DNA from: Geomicrobium sediminis | GTDB lineage: Bacteria > Bacillota > Bacilli > Bacillales > Marinococcaceae | Length of the DNA: 64,000 nucleotides | Direction: 5' to 3' | Assembly (NCBI RefSeq): GCF_016908595.1 | Contig: NZ_JAFBEC010000008.1 | Location: 186,001-250,000, forward strand | In this document: positions 30,740 through 41,544 of the stretch, piece after piece | Position numbering within the stretch: position 1 is the first letter of the stretch | How the letters are laid out: every line of letters begins with the position of its first letter | Position numbers and translations under genes: made by a program | The notes under the pieces: generated by a model | The model's database searches: none | What the model was told of the DNA's origin: nothing | Seen by the model: only the letters and a program-made list of their open reading frames with translations

Positions 30740-31675
30740 TTAGTATTCTTCGGCCTCTACAGGTTTATTCTTTTGTCTTTCAAGAGAACGATGTTTCATA
30801 ACGAGCCAAAGTTGAGCTGCAAGGAACAATGAAGAATACGTTCCGGCAATCAGACCAATAACGATCGCAAAAGCAAACGACATAATCGCTGAACTACCGA
30901 GTAACCAAATCGCAACCGCTGCGAACAAAACGGTTAATACCGTATTAATCGAGCGCGTTAACGTTTGAAGTAAACTATCGTTTACTACTTTTGCAAGATG
31001 ATCAAACCCTTTGATTTCATCTTGTTTCTTCATATTCTCTCTTATTCGGTCAAATGTTACGATCGTATCATTGATCGAATAACCAACAACGGTTAATATG
31101 GCTGCAATAAATGGAATGTTTACTTCTAGTTGAAAGATGCTAAACATCGTCAAGACGAAAAACGCATCATATAAAAGCGCAACCACGGCTGCAACACCAT
31201 ATAAAAATTCAAATCGAAATGCAACATAAATGACGATTCCAAACGCCGCTATAAGCGTTGCGATGATCGCATTTTGTGCAAGTTCTCGACCGATTTGTGG
31301 TGAAACCGTACTTACACTTGGTTCTTCACCAAATTCATCAATAAAGTAGCTTTGAATGGCCGTTACATCTTCTTGAGGCATCGCACCAATAAACCGTGCG
31401 GATGCTTGTTCATTATTATCACCGGCAAGTGTAATATCATCAGGCTCATAGCCCCCGGCCTGTATAAAGTGATCTGCAACTTCTTCTTCTGTTAACGTCT
31501 CACTTGAAGCAACATCTACACGAGTACCACTTTCAAAGTCAATCCCTAAGTTAAGACCTACCGTTGAAAGTAAAATAGCTCCGATTAATACAATGATAAT
31601 GGAAAGACCAAAATACTTCTTTCGATGTTTAATAAGGTCAATGTTCTTATTCGCCATATTAAAGTCCACGAACAT
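30740..31675 (-). CDS. secF: protein translocase subunit SecF
   Basis: Six-helix membrane protein of about 311 residues with the SecF signature: helix 1 with FGLSIIIVLIGAILLS, NLGIDFESGTRVDV, the periplasmic-side domain, then VGYSINDTIVTFDRIRENMK and TRSINTVLTVLFAAVAIWLL. SecDF uses ion flow to pull exported proteins. It overlaps secD by 17 bases, so translation is coupled. The ATG at 31675 has AAGGGA four bases upstream; an ATG at 31657 is a possible alternative. Confidence 0.95.
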   Translation of the reverse strand: MFVDFNMANKNIDLIKHRKKYFGLSIIIVLIGAILLSTVGLNLGIDFESGTRVDVASSETLTEEEVADHFIQAGGYEPDDITLAGDNNEQASARFIGAMPQEDVTAIQSYFIDEFGEEPSVSTVSPQIGRELAQNAIIATLIAAFGIVIYVAFRFEFLYGVAAVVALLYDAFFVLTMFSIFQLEVNIPFIAAILTVVGYSINDTIVTFDRIRENMKKQDEIKGFDHLAKVVNDSLLQTLTRSINTVLTVLFAAVAIWLLGSSAIMSFAFAIVIGLIAGTYSSLFLAAQLWLVMKHRSLERQKNKPVEAEEY

Positions 31676-32951
31676 CACGTCCCTTCACACCGAATAGCCA
31701 ATACTTACGATTTAACGCACGACTATTGACCCATAATCCAAGTAAGAGTCTCGCACCCCAGACCGCTGTAATAAAGCTTGTTAGAATACTAACAATTAAC
31801 ATGACCGCAAATCCCTGTACTGCGCTTGTTCCGAAATAGAACATCACTGCTGCGGCAATGATTGTCGTAATGTTGGCGTCAATAATCGTTCCTAAAGCTC
31901 TACGACTTCCTGCAATGTATGCAGATTTCACTGATTTCCCGTCTTTCAATTCTTCCTTAATCCGCTCATACGTTAATATGTTTGCATCGACTGCCATACC
32001 GACACCAAGTATGAGTGCAGCAATACCAGGTAACGTAAGTACACCTTGGATCGCATTAAAGAAAATCATAACGAGGTAAATATAAACGGAAAGCGTAATC
32101 GCCGCAATGATACCCATAAATCGGTAGTAACCGATCATATAAAGAAAGATCAAGGCCACACCTATCATACCGGCAAACAATGTTTGTTGTAATGCTTGCT
32201 CACCAAGTGATGCCCCAACTGCATTCGAGTACACTTCTTCAAGAGAAACCGGCAATGAGCCTGCATTCAAAATATCTGCTAGAAATTCTGTTTCTTCAAG
32301 TGTAAAGTTTCCCGTAATACTTGCATCTGTCGTTAACGTTTGTTGTACCGTCGCTGCTGACATAAATGCCGGATCTTCTTTTTGCGCTTCCTCTTCAAAG
32401 CTCATGCCTTCTTCATAATCAAGCCAAATAACGAGTAAGTTTTCTGGATATGATTTTTGAGCAAGTTCCGTTGTAATCTCTCCGAACAATTCTCCATCAC
32501 TAATTGTTAATGAGACAATCGGCTCATTGTTCTCATTAAATGTTGCTTGTGATCCCCCTTGTTGAAGCGACTCCCCTGTCATTAATAAGTTGTCATCAAT
32601 ATCACGGAATGATAATTCAGCTTCAGTACCAAGTGTTTCTCGAGCTGTTTGTTGATCTTCAACGCCTGGGAGTTGAACACGTATTCTGTCTTCTCCCTCA
32701 ACAGATATCGCAGGTTCAGATACACCCAGTACGTTAACACGTTGATTCAAAGCGGTTGCGGTTGATTGGATGTCTTCTTGTGTCAACTCTCCATCATCAG
32801 GCTGAAGCTCGTACAACACTTCAAAACCGCCTTGTAAATCTAATCCTAAATTTGTATCTCTCGCTACATCAGTCGCTGTTTGTGCGATGAGTACGCCAAG
32901 AGCAATGACAATGGCGAAAAACGCACCAATTCTCAGCCCTTTTTTACCCAT
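31659..32951 (-). CDS. secD: protein translocase subunit SecD
   Basis: A 430-residue SecD: helix 1, the signature LGLDLQGGFEVLYEL, the P1 domain (VNVLGVSEPAISVEGEDRIR, VQLPGVED), then five helices with GMAVDANILTYERIKEELKD and TIIDANITTIIAAAVMFYFG. In B. subtilis SecD and SecF are one fused protein; here the reading frame stops at 31659 and secF is separate. The ATG at 32951 follows AAGGAGG. Confidence 0.96.
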   Translation of the reverse strand: MGKKGLRIGAFFAIVIALGVLIAQTATDVARDTNLGLDLQGGFEVLYELQPDDGELTQEDIQSTATALNQRVNVLGVSEPAISVEGEDRIRVQLPGVEDQQTARETLGTEAELSFRDIDDNLLMTGESLQQGGSQATFNENNEPIVSLTISDGELFGEITTELAQKSYPENLLVIWLDYEEGMSFEEEAQKEDPAFMSAATVQQTLTTDASITGNFTLEETEFLADILNAGSLPVSLEEVYSNAVGASLGEQALQQTLFAGMIGVALIFLYMIGYYRFMGIIAAITLSVYIYLVMIFFNAIQGVLTLPGIAALILGVGMAVDANILTYERIKEELKDGKSVKSAYIAGSRRALGTIIDANITTIIAAAVMFYFGTSAVQGFAVMLIVSILTSFITAVWGARLLLGLWVNSRALNRKYWLFGVKGRDVRGL

Positions 32952-33055
32952 AAGAGGTCCTCCTTAGTGAACAAAACAATCACGTTCTGATATGTAAAAC
33001 ATATACAGTTGATTTGGCACAATATCTCTATTATACGGACGTAGAAAATTGAGTG

Positions 33056-33364
33056 TCAATGACGTAGTACATCATCGAGTAAACTTTCTAAATCATTACG
33101 ACCCGAATCCATCCCGTCCATCTCGCCTCGATAAGCTGAAATCGTAACATGATTCATATAATCTGTCACTGACAACCGCATAAACGAATTAACAAATTGA
33201 TAAAACGGAACGAACTCCGGTTGTTTTCGAAGTTTCTGGATTCCTGCTTGCCAAACGAGTTCTTTTGTCGCTTCTTCGTAACCTAGTAATTGAAATTCAT
33301 CTACTTTCAAAATTAAAACAGGCTCTAAATCATCTTTCCACACGTCAAACTGTTGCGGATTCAC
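33056..33364 (-). CDS. comN: post-transcriptional regulator ComN-like
   Basis: A 102-residue protein with the ComN pattern: LEPVLILKVDEFQLLGYEEA, then IQKLRKQPEFVPFYQFVNSF and RLSVTDYMNHVTISAYRG. In B. subtilis ComN (YrzD) affects comE mRNA and binds DivIVA. It sits between secDF and spoVB, as here. The ATG at 33364 has GAGGTGAAGTGA upstream. It is divergent from spoVB. Confidence 0.87.
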   Translation of the reverse strand: MNPQQFDVWKDDLEPVLILKVDEFQLLGYEEATKELVWQAGIQKLRKQPEFVPFYQFVNSFMRLSVTDYMNHVTISAYRGEMDGMDSGRNDLESLLDDVLRH

Positions 33365-33401
33365 TTCACTTCACCTCTTTTGTGATCAGGTTCATCAACT
33401 A

Positions 33402-33430
33402 GTCATGCTTGGACAACTTCGGCATACATA
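33402..33430 (+). promoter_or_regulatory. candidate sigma-E promoter of spoVB
   Basis: GTCATGCT (33402-33409) and CATACATA (33423-33430) resemble the mother-cell sigma-E elements (about KMATATT and CATACANT) at suitable spacing, 47 bases before the spoVB start. spoVB is sigma-E controlled in B. subtilis. Confidence 0.4.
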
Positions 33431-33476
33431 TGTAAAACGGACAACCCTTAAATGTCTAACATCGAGGAGGGCGGCT

Positions 33477-35030
33477 ATGTCCAAGCAATCGTTTTTTGCA
33501 GGCGCGTTAATCTTAATTATCGCCGGGTTGGTAACACGAATACTCGGTTTCGTAAATAAGATTGTTGTTGCTAGAATCATGGGCTCTGAAGGAATGGGTT
33601 TGTATATGATGGCGATTCCGACATTTTTACTCGTCATCACCTTAACACAACTCGGTTTACCCGTAGCAATCTCAAAATTAATTGCTGAAGCCGACGCGAA
33701 TGGCGATCGAATGCGAAAAAAACGCATTCTCGTCGTGTCACTCACAGTAACCGGTATACTAAGTGTAATCTTCACCCTACTCATTATCGTGATTGCACCA
33801 TTTCTCGCTGAATGGATGTTAACCGACGCAAGAGCACTATACCCGCTCCTTGCCATCATTCCAATTGTACCAATCGTGGCATTATCTGCCGTTGTTCGTG
33901 GCTATTTCCAAGGCATGCAAAACATGCGTCCGATTGCAATCGCACAAGTGATTGAACAAGTTGTACGTATCGCATTTGTAGCCATTTGTACGAGTGCTTT
34001 ACTGCCATACGGCGTTGAATTTGCGGCCGCAGGTGCAATGATTTCTGCTGTACTCGGGGAACTCGCCTCTTTACTTTACATCATTTACGTATTTAAACGG
34101 AAAAAAACGTTAAAAGTTCGCAAAAACTTTATGAGCGCCCTCGAAGGCGGGAAACAAACATTTAAAGACTTAATGGAGATTGCCTTGCCAACGACTGGCA
34201 GTCGACTCGTAGGAAGTGTCTCCCTATTCCTTGAGCCAATCGTTGTCGCACAAAGCTTAGCTGTTGCAGGCGTTGCGACGGTGCTTGCTACGAGCCAATA
34301 CGGTGAATTGAGTGGCTTTGTCGTACCGCTCCTATTCTTACCTTCATTTATCACATATGGCTTATCAGTCTCACTCGTACCTGCCATTAGTGAAGCACAC
34401 AGCAAAAATGACCACACCCTCATACAGAGGCGACTTCAACAGACAACAAAAGTGGCTTTATTGTCCGGTGGGATCTCAATCGTTGTGCTGTATGTATTTG
34501 CAGTCCCGATTTTAACGCTCATGTATCATGCACCCCAAGCTGCAATCTATTTAAAACTAATGGCTCCATTTTGTATATTTTTATACTTTCAAGGGCCGTT
34601 GCAAGCAATTTTGCAAGCACTCAACCTTGCCAAATCCGCGATGTACAACAGTTTGATTGGCGCTGTCGTAAAAATTACAGCGATTGCTTTTCTAGCTTCT
34701 CGTCCTGAGCTTGGAATGATGGGCGTTGCCCTTGCCATCTGTTGTAGTATGGTGCTCGTAACTTTGCTTCATTTCATAAGTGTCTCACGAGCTGTCGGAT
34801 TTACGATTCGCATTAAAGATTGGGTGAATACCGCCATCGTCACCCTCCTCACCGTTGGCGCTGCCACGATGAGCTTTAAAACGTTTGTTACAGCAGACCA
34901 TATGCTTTCAGGTACACTTTTAAGCATTGTCATTTCACTTTTTGTCTACATGATCGGACTATTTATCTTTCGATTGCTTCATTTCAAGAATATCAGTCGT
35001 TTGCCGATACTTCAATCACTGTTTCGTTAG
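33477..35030 (+). CDS. spoVB: stage V sporulation protein B, MOP-family flippase
   Basis: A 517-residue polytopic protein with about 14 helices, needed for spore cortex in B. subtilis. The N-terminal signature LILIIAGLVTRILGFVNKIV and ARIMGSEGMGLYMMAIPTF is that of SpoVB, and VRGYFQGMQNMRPIAIAQ and EQVVRIAF are MOP/MurJ-like lipid flippase motifs. It probably moves cortex precursors (lipid II) in the mother cell. The ATG at 33477 follows GAGGAGG; in-frame codons to 33405 overlap the promoter. Confidence 0.93.
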   Translation: MSKQSFFAGALILIIAGLVTRILGFVNKIVVARIMGSEGMGLYMMAIPTFLLVITLTQLGLPVAISKLIAEADANGDRMRKKRILVVSLTVTGILSVIFTLLIIVIAPFLAEWMLTDARALYPLLAIIPIVPIVALSAVVRGYFQGMQNMRPIAIAQVIEQVVRIAFVAICTSALLPYGVEFAAAGAMISAVLGELASLLYIIYVFKRKKTLKVRKNFMSALEGGKQTFKDLMEIALPTTGSRLVGSVSLFLEPIVVAQSLAVAGVATVLATSQYGELSGFVVPLLFLPSFITYGLSVSLVPAISEAHSKNDHTLIQRRLQQTTKVALLSGGISIVVLYVFAVPILTLMYHAPQAAIYLKLMAPFCIFLYFQGPLQAILQALNLAKSAMYNSLIGAVVKITAIAFLASRPELGMMGVALAICCSMVLVTLLHFISVSRAVGFTIRIKDWVNTAIVTLLTVGAATMSFKTFVTADHMLSGTLLSIVISLFVYMIGLFIFRLLHFKNISRLPILQSLFR

Positions 35031-35035
35031 GATAA

Positions 35036-35063
35036 AAGGCCTCCATTTAACCTGGAGGCTTTT
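35036..35063. terminator. terminator between spoVB and the DUF421 gene
   Basis: GCCTCCA and TGGAGGC form a 7-bp stem with loop TTTAACC, flanked by AAAAG and TTTT, so it can serve both convergent genes. Confidence 0.88.
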
Positions 35064-35070
35064 CTATGAC

Positions 35071-35712
35071 TCAGTGCTTCTCATCGATAATCAAGTGACC
35101 ATTTCGACTTCCTGAACAAACAGCAATTTTTTTGAGATCGGTATACCCTCGCTTCATAAGCTCTTTCACTAACCAATCCCGACTTTTCCCGATATGGTTT
35201 AAATGTTTCTTTTGAACTTCACCATCAATAATGAAAGGAAAGGGAAACACGACATCTCCTGCAGTCGTTTCAATTTCAATCACCGACAAATCACCGGAAG
35301 GCTCAAGTACCGCATATGCCACTCTAGAAAAGTCCGTAATATCGTGTTGCCTTAACTGTAGCAACAAGTCATCAAAGTTGTACCGCTGTTTACGCATTTC
35401 CGTTTCATTCACTTTGCCGTTTTCAATAATTAATGAAGGTACCCCGTCTAATAGATCCCTCATCCGATTACTTTTCAACGATACGTACGCTAATATAATT
35501 TGTGTACATGCTAACACAACGATCGGAAACGTACCAATTATAATATTGCGCTCTTCAATTCCTTTAACTGCAAATTCTGCAATCATAATGGAAACAATAA
35601 AATCAAGAAGTGTTAGCTCACCGACTTCGCGCTTTCCCATCACACGAATCGCTATTAACAAAAAGAAATAATAAAAAAGCACACGCCAAAAAATTGAGAA
35701 CAACTCTTCCAA
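35071..35712 (-). CDS. DUF421 membrane protein (YrbG/YetF family)
   Basis: A 213-residue protein with three N-terminal helices containing the family signature AIRVMGKREVGELTLLDFIV and SIMIAEFAV, followed by a soluble DUF421 domain (DLLLQLRQHDITDFSRVAYA, FPFIIDGE). YetF-type proteins are found in spore and envelope contexts; the function is not established. It sits next to spoVB as yrbG does in B. subtilis. The start is the TTG at 35712 with GAGGAG upstream. Confidence 0.87.
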   Translation of the reverse strand: MEELFSIFWRVLFYYFFLLIAIRVMGKREVGELTLLDFIVSIMIAEFAVKGIEERNIIIGTFPIVVLACTQIILAYVSLKSNRMRDLLDGVPSLIIENGKVNETEMRKQRYNFDDLLLQLRQHDITDFSRVAYAVLEPSGDLSVIEIETTAGDVVFPFPFIIDGEVQKKHLNHIGKSRDWLVKELMKRGYTDLKKIAVCSGSRNGHLIIDEKH

Positions 35713-35863
35713 TGTATTCGCTCCTCGTAACTCATTAACGAGTAGTATTCCTCAACTGTTGTAAGCTCATGTAACTTTTTCTTCTATCAAAGCAACTTCT
35801 GCATATGTTTAAGTAGACGAACACGGTCAAGCGTTGACAACTTCAATTTAGAGGAGGAACAGT

Positions 35864-36241
35864 ATGGATCACACTTTTACGAGAGCAATTGGTGGTTCAT
35901 TGCTAACGATGCTCTGTCTCGTATTAGCTAGCAGTTTAATCTTAGCAACAATTTTACGGTTAAGTTCAATATCTGAGCACTCGATCGGCGGGGTTACGAT
36001 GGCAATTACGCTGATCATCACGTTTATTGGTGGCATGGTCGCTGCAATGAAAGCAGGGGCTAAAGGGTGGTTATTCGGCTTACTAGCTGGTGCGATGTTT
36101 GTCATCTTAGCGATTACAATTCAATACCTTGGATATGGCAATGCGATTATGCTTTCTCAACTTTTATTGTTTTCATTATGTCTTGTCACTGCGATGGTTG
36201 GAGGCATGATTGGTGTTGGTATTCGTTCTTCAATACGTTAA
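35864..36241 (+). CDS. yrzE: TIGR04086 family membrane protein (YrzE-like)
   Basis: A 125-residue protein with four predicted helices (IGGSLLTMLCLVLASSLILA, GGVTMAITLIITFIGGMVAA, WLFGLLAGAMFVILAITIQ, LLLFSLCLVTAMVGGMIGVG) and glycine-rich packing, the TIGR04086 layout. B. subtilis yrzE has the same site between yrbG and yajC. Function unknown. A strong GAGGAGG precedes the ATG at 35864. Confidence 0.85.
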   Translation: MDHTFTRAIGGSLLTMLCLVLASSLILATILRLSSISEHSIGGVTMAITLIITFIGGMVAAMKAGAKGWLFGLLAGAMFVILAITIQYLGYGNAIMLSQLLLFSLCLVTAMVGGMIGVGIRSSIR

Positions 36242-36250
36242 AAGAGACGC

Positions 36251-36287
36251 AAAAACCCGAAGCAGTGAGTAACTGCTTCGGGTTTTT
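36251..36287. terminator. bidirectional terminator between yrzE and yajC
   Basis: A 16-bp perfect stem (36251-36266 with 36272-36287) around GAGTA, with five As and five Ts at its ends, serves both convergent genes. Confidence 0.95.
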
Positions 36288-36289
36288 AA

Positions 36290-36550
36290 TTAGTTTTGGT
36301 TAACTACTTCACGTACTGCTGAACGATCATATGTTAGCTTACGATTATCGTTAACTAGCAAAACAATTTTCTCTTCATCAATTGCATCAATTGTTCCATG
36401 CAATCCGCCGATTGTGATGATGTCATCGCCTTTTTGCAAGTTCGAATGCATCTCACGTACCTGCTTCTGACGCTTTTGCTGCGGACGAATGAGCAGGAAA
36501 TAGACGATTGCAAACATCAGAACGAGCATAATAATAGGTTCTAATGCCAT
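36290..36550 (-). CDS. yajC: preprotein translocase subunit YajC
   Basis: An 86-residue protein with one N-terminal helix (IIMLVLMFAIVYFLLIRPQQ) and the YajC domain (GDDIITIGGLHGTIDAIDEE). It associates with SecDF. It ends the ruvA-ruvB-DUF2905-queA-tgt-yajC series. AAAGGAGTG precedes the ATG at 36550. The neighbouring secD and secF genes lie about 4 kb away. Confidence 0.95.
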   Translation of the reverse strand: MALEPIIMLVLMFAIVYFLLIRPQQKRQKQVREMHSNLQKGDDIITIGGLHGTIDAIDEEKIVLLVNDNRKLTYDRSAVREVVNQN

Positions 36551-36569
36551 CTATGTTCACTCCTTTCCT

Positions 36570-36608
36570 TATTGTACATGTACCACTTTTTGCTTTTCAT
36601 GTACAATA
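36570..36608. repeat. 11-bp inverted repeat between tgt and yajC
   Basis: TATTGTACATG (36570-36580) and CATGTACAATA (36598-36608) are perfect inverted copies separated by 17 bases. The left copy also starts a palindrome GTACATGTAC (36574-36583). There is no T run on either strand, so it may be an operator or an mRNA hairpin. Confidence 0.65.
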
Positions 36609-36629
36609 TTTTAAACTGCAAACCCTCAT

Positions 36630-38809
<2,180 letters not shown>

Positions 38810-38830
38810 CGTGGTCACTCCTGCATCTAA

Positions 38831-39049
38831 TTAACGAAAACGCCCGATTAAAAATAGCACCAATGATAAAACAACACTAATGATAATCGACGTCACAATC
38901 GGAAAATACACCGTCGTATTCTCGCCGCGAAAAATAAAATCACCAGGCAGTTTACCTAACGGCAAAAACTTCCCGCCAACTTGCCATAACAAACCGATCG
39001 CAATGAGTGTAACACCTATAATTACGAGCCATTTTGGAAACTCTGCCAA
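38831..39049 (-). CDS. DUF2905 small membrane protein
   Basis: A 72-residue protein with two helices (WLVIIGVTLIAIGLLWQVG and PIVTSIIISVVLSLVLFLIG) around the conserved loop FLPLGKLPGDFIFRGENTT. DUF2905 genes commonly sit between ruvB and queA; function unknown. The start is the TTG at 39049, three bases after the ruvB stop, so translation is probably coupled. Confidence 0.87.
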   Translation of the reverse strand: MAEFPKWLVIIGVTLIAIGLLWQVGGKFLPLGKLPGDFIFRGENTTVYFPIVTSIIISVVLSLVLFLIGRFR

Positions 39050-39052
39050 CGT

Positions 39053-40060
39053 TTAGACATCTCCCTTATCGAAATTAAAGTGTTCATACGCTAGCGGCGT
39101 CACGAGTCTTCCTCTCGGTGTACGTTGCAAAAAGCCGATCTGTAACAGATAAGGCTCATAAACGTCTTCAATTGTTTCTGATTCCTCTCCAACCATCGCT
39201 GCCATCGTCTCGAGCCCAACTGGACCACCTTTGAACTTCTGAACGATCATTGAAAGTAAGCGCACGTCATTAGGATCAAGCCCTAGCGGATCGACTTGTA
39301 GTTGCTCTAACGCCTTTTCCGTCGCTTCATAGCCGACTGCCGTTCCACTGTCTGACACTTGCGCGAAGTCTCTAACGCGTCGTAACAGTCGATTTGCAAT
39401 TCGCGGTGTGGCACGAGAACGTCTTGCAATTTCGAGTGCTGCTTGTTCTTTCATTTCTAAAGAAAGCAACTTACTACTACGTATTACAATCGACGCTAGT
39501 TCCTCAAGAGAATAATATTCAAGCCGACTCAACACACCAAAACGATCGCGTAACGGTGCGCTCAACATGCCAGCCCTCGTCGTTGCTCCAACGAGTGTAA
39601 ACGGAGGAAGGTCCAATCGCATCGACTTCGCCTCTGTTCCTTTGCCAATCACAATATCCAAACAAAAGTCTTCCATCGCAGGGTATAACACTTCTTCAAC
39701 TGAACGATTTAACCGATGGATTTCATCGATAAAAAGAACATCGCCTGGCTCGAGCGTCGTCAGAATCGCAGCCAAATCACCGGGTCGGTCGATTGCTGGT
39801 CCAGATGTCGTTCGAATATTAACGCCCATCTCGTGTGCAATAATTGTAGCAAGAGTCGTCTTTCCAAGACCTGGAGGACCATACAACAACACGTGATCTA
39901 AGCTTTCTTCACGAAGTTTGGCAGCTTGAATAAAGACTTGTAAATTCTTTTTCACTTGATCTTGCCCGATATAATCCGCAAAACTAAGCGGTCGAATCCC
40001 TTGGTCTAACTGTTCTTCTTCCTTCGTTAACGCTTCTTTTGAAATGACGCGGTCGTCCAC
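39053..40060 (-). CDS. ruvB: Holliday junction branch migration helicase RuvB
   Basis: AAA+ motor of 335 residues. It has [19 protein letters not shown], Walker [32 protein letters not shown], Walker [14 protein letters not shown], sensor [19 protein letters not shown], and the C-terminal winged helix ending [16 protein letters not shown]. The start is the GTG at 40060 behind a G-rich run. It follows ruvA by 14 bases. Confidence 0.97.
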   Translation of the reverse strand: MDDRVISKEALTKEEEQLDQGIRPLSFADYIGQDQVKKNLQVFIQAAKLREESLDHVLLYGPPGLGKTTLATIIAHEMGVNIRTTSGPAIDRPGDLAAILTTLEPGDVLFIDEIHRLNRSVEEVLYPAMEDFCLDIVIGKGTEAKSMRLDLPPFTLVGATTRAGMLSAPLRDRFGVLSRLEYYSLEELASIVIRSSKLLSLEMKEQAALEIARRSRATPRIANRLLRRVRDFAQVSDSGTAVGYEATEKALEQLQVDPLGLDPNDVRLLSMIVQKFKGGPVGLETMAAMVGEESETIEDVYEPYLLQIGFLQRTPRGRLVTPLAYEHFNFDKGDV

Positions 40061-40074
40061 TTAAATCCCCCCCT

Positions 40075-40674
40075 TTACCGTTCAACAAATAATCGAAGGG
40101 CTTGCCTTACGTATTCATCAGCAGTCAAATCGTTTCCTTGTAATGCCTTCTCTGCTTTCTTAATCTCACGCTCACCGTAACCGAGCGCTCGTAGAGCATC
40201 CATGGCTTCATCTAAGGCGTCGCTTTCTTTAGCAAACAACGGTCCAGTAGCCATCAATTGTTCTTCATCCATAACGAAGTCAAGCTTGCCTTTAAGATCA
40301 AGAATCATTTGTCTCGCCGTTTTCTTGCCAATTCCAGGGAACTTCGTCAACATCGTTTCATTCTCTTCTTCAATGGCTTGAATCACGACTTTGGAATTCC
40401 CCTCAGCAAGCACCGCTAAAGCCCCTTTCGGACCAATTCCTGACACTTGCAACAATCGACTAAAGAGCACGCGCTCTTCTCTCGACTTAAAGCCGAACAG
40501 CTTAATCGCATCTTGAATGATATGTGTATAAATAAATACGTTTACTGTTGCACTCTCGTTAATTTCATACGCAAATGGATTTGCACAGTAGACGTGATAA
40601 CCGACACCATGAATGTCGACAGTGACAGACTCGTGGTCACGATAAACAATCGCCCCACTTAAACGTTCATACAT
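40075..40674 (-). CDS. ruvA: Holliday junction DNA-binding protein RuvA
   Basis: A 199-residue RuvA: OB fold (MYERLSGAIVYRDHESVTVD), two helix-hairpin-helix motifs (LLQVSGIGPKGALAVLA and LTKFPGIGKKTARQMILDLK), and the small C-terminal RuvB-binding domain (DALDEAMDALRALGYGEREI). AAAGGGG precedes the ATG. No bofC gene lies between ruvA and the yebC-type gene, unlike in B. subtilis. Confidence 0.96.
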   Translation of the reverse strand: MYERLSGAIVYRDHESVTVDIHGVGYHVYCANPFAYEINESATVNVFIYTHIIQDAIKLFGFKSREERVLFSRLLQVSGIGPKGALAVLAEGNSKVVIQAIEEENETMLTKFPGIGKKTARQMILDLKGKLDFVMDEEQLMATGPLFAKESDALDEAMDALRALGYGEREIKKAEKALQGNDLTADEYVRQALRLFVER

Positions 40675-40743
40675 GGATTGTCCCCTTTTCCATCGTTTCT
40701 CTTCAGTGTAGCATAACGCTCACTTCAATGGGAACACGTATTC

Positions 40744-41466
40744 TTAGGAAAGCTCAGCATTGTGATAAACGTTTTGAACATCGTCATTGTCTTCAAGTTT
40801 ATCAATGAGCTTTACCATCGTTTCCTCTTGTTCTGGGTTAAGTTGAGTCGTGACTGTTGGGATCTTTGTGAGTTCAGAGGTCTCAATGGTATAACCTGCA
40901 TCAACGAGTGCTTTTTTTACATCTTGAAGATCACCGTAAGCGGTTGTAATCAGCGCTGTATGTTCTTCAACTTCAAACTCTAATGCTCCTGCTTCAATCG
41001 CTTCTAGCATAAGCTCTTCTTCATCAAGATCGCCTAAATGGATAACAATTATGCCAGCATCTTCGAAAAGAAAAGATACCGATCCCGCTTCACCAAGGTT
41101 GCCCCCATTTCGTGAAAACGCGTAGCGTAAATCTGCCACCGTCCGGTTTCTGTTGTCCGTTAACACGTCAATGAAGATTGCTGCCCCTCCTGGTCCATAC
41201 CCTTCGTACGTAATTTCTTCATACGTAACGCCATCTTGATTTCCTGCAGCTTTTTTAATAGTTCTTTCTATATTATCACTTGGTAAGTTTGCCTCTTTAC
41301 CTTTTTGTATAGCAAGGCGAAGTCTTAGGTTGGTAGCAGGATCATCGCCACCTGCACGAACAGACGCAAAAATTTCTTTCGTAATTTTTGTAAATACTTT
41401 CGCTCGTTTTGAATCTTGAGCTTCTTTACGCCTTTTTATGTTGTTCCATTTAGAATGTCCAGCCAT
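40744..41466 (-). CDS. yebC: YebC/PmpR family protein
   Basis: A 240-residue member with the invariant start MAGHSKWNNIKRRKEAQDS, then KRAKVFTKITKEI, YEGYGPGGAAIFIDVLTDNR and NRTVADLRYAFSRNGGNLGE. YebC-type proteins are known as transcription regulators and, more recently, as factors that help ribosomes through difficult peptides. The start is the second ATG (41466), six bases after GGGGAGGA. Confidence 0.95.
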   Translation of the reverse strand: MAGHSKWNNIKRRKEAQDSKRAKVFTKITKEIFASVRAGGDDPATNLRLRLAIQKGKEANLPSDNIERTIKKAAGNQDGVTYEEITYEGYGPGGAAIFIDVLTDNRNRTVADLRYAFSRNGGNLGEAGSVSFLFEDAGIIVIHLGDLDEEELMLEAIEAGALEFEVEEHTALITTAYGDLQDVKKALVDAGYTIETSELTKIPTVTTQLNPEQEETMVKLIDKLEDNDDVQNVYHNAELS

Positions 41467-41507
41467 TGTCATTCCTCCCCAATATGTAAATATATCACGA
41501 ATTAGTA

Positions 41508-41539
41508 AAGCGCAAAAGGACTGGAGTCCTTTTGCGCTT
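41508..41539 (-). terminator. terminator of the yhcN-type gene
   Basis: AAGCGCAAAAGGAC and GTCCTTTTGCGCTT form a 14-bp perfect stem around TGGA; on the minus strand it continues TTTACTAATT. Confidence 0.85.
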
Positions 41540-41544
41540 GTTGG

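Noticed and set aside
33395-33859. Open frame of 154 codons on the minus strand opposite spoVB
   Set aside because: It mirrors the codon bias of spoVB and crosses the spoVB promoter; no ribosome site.
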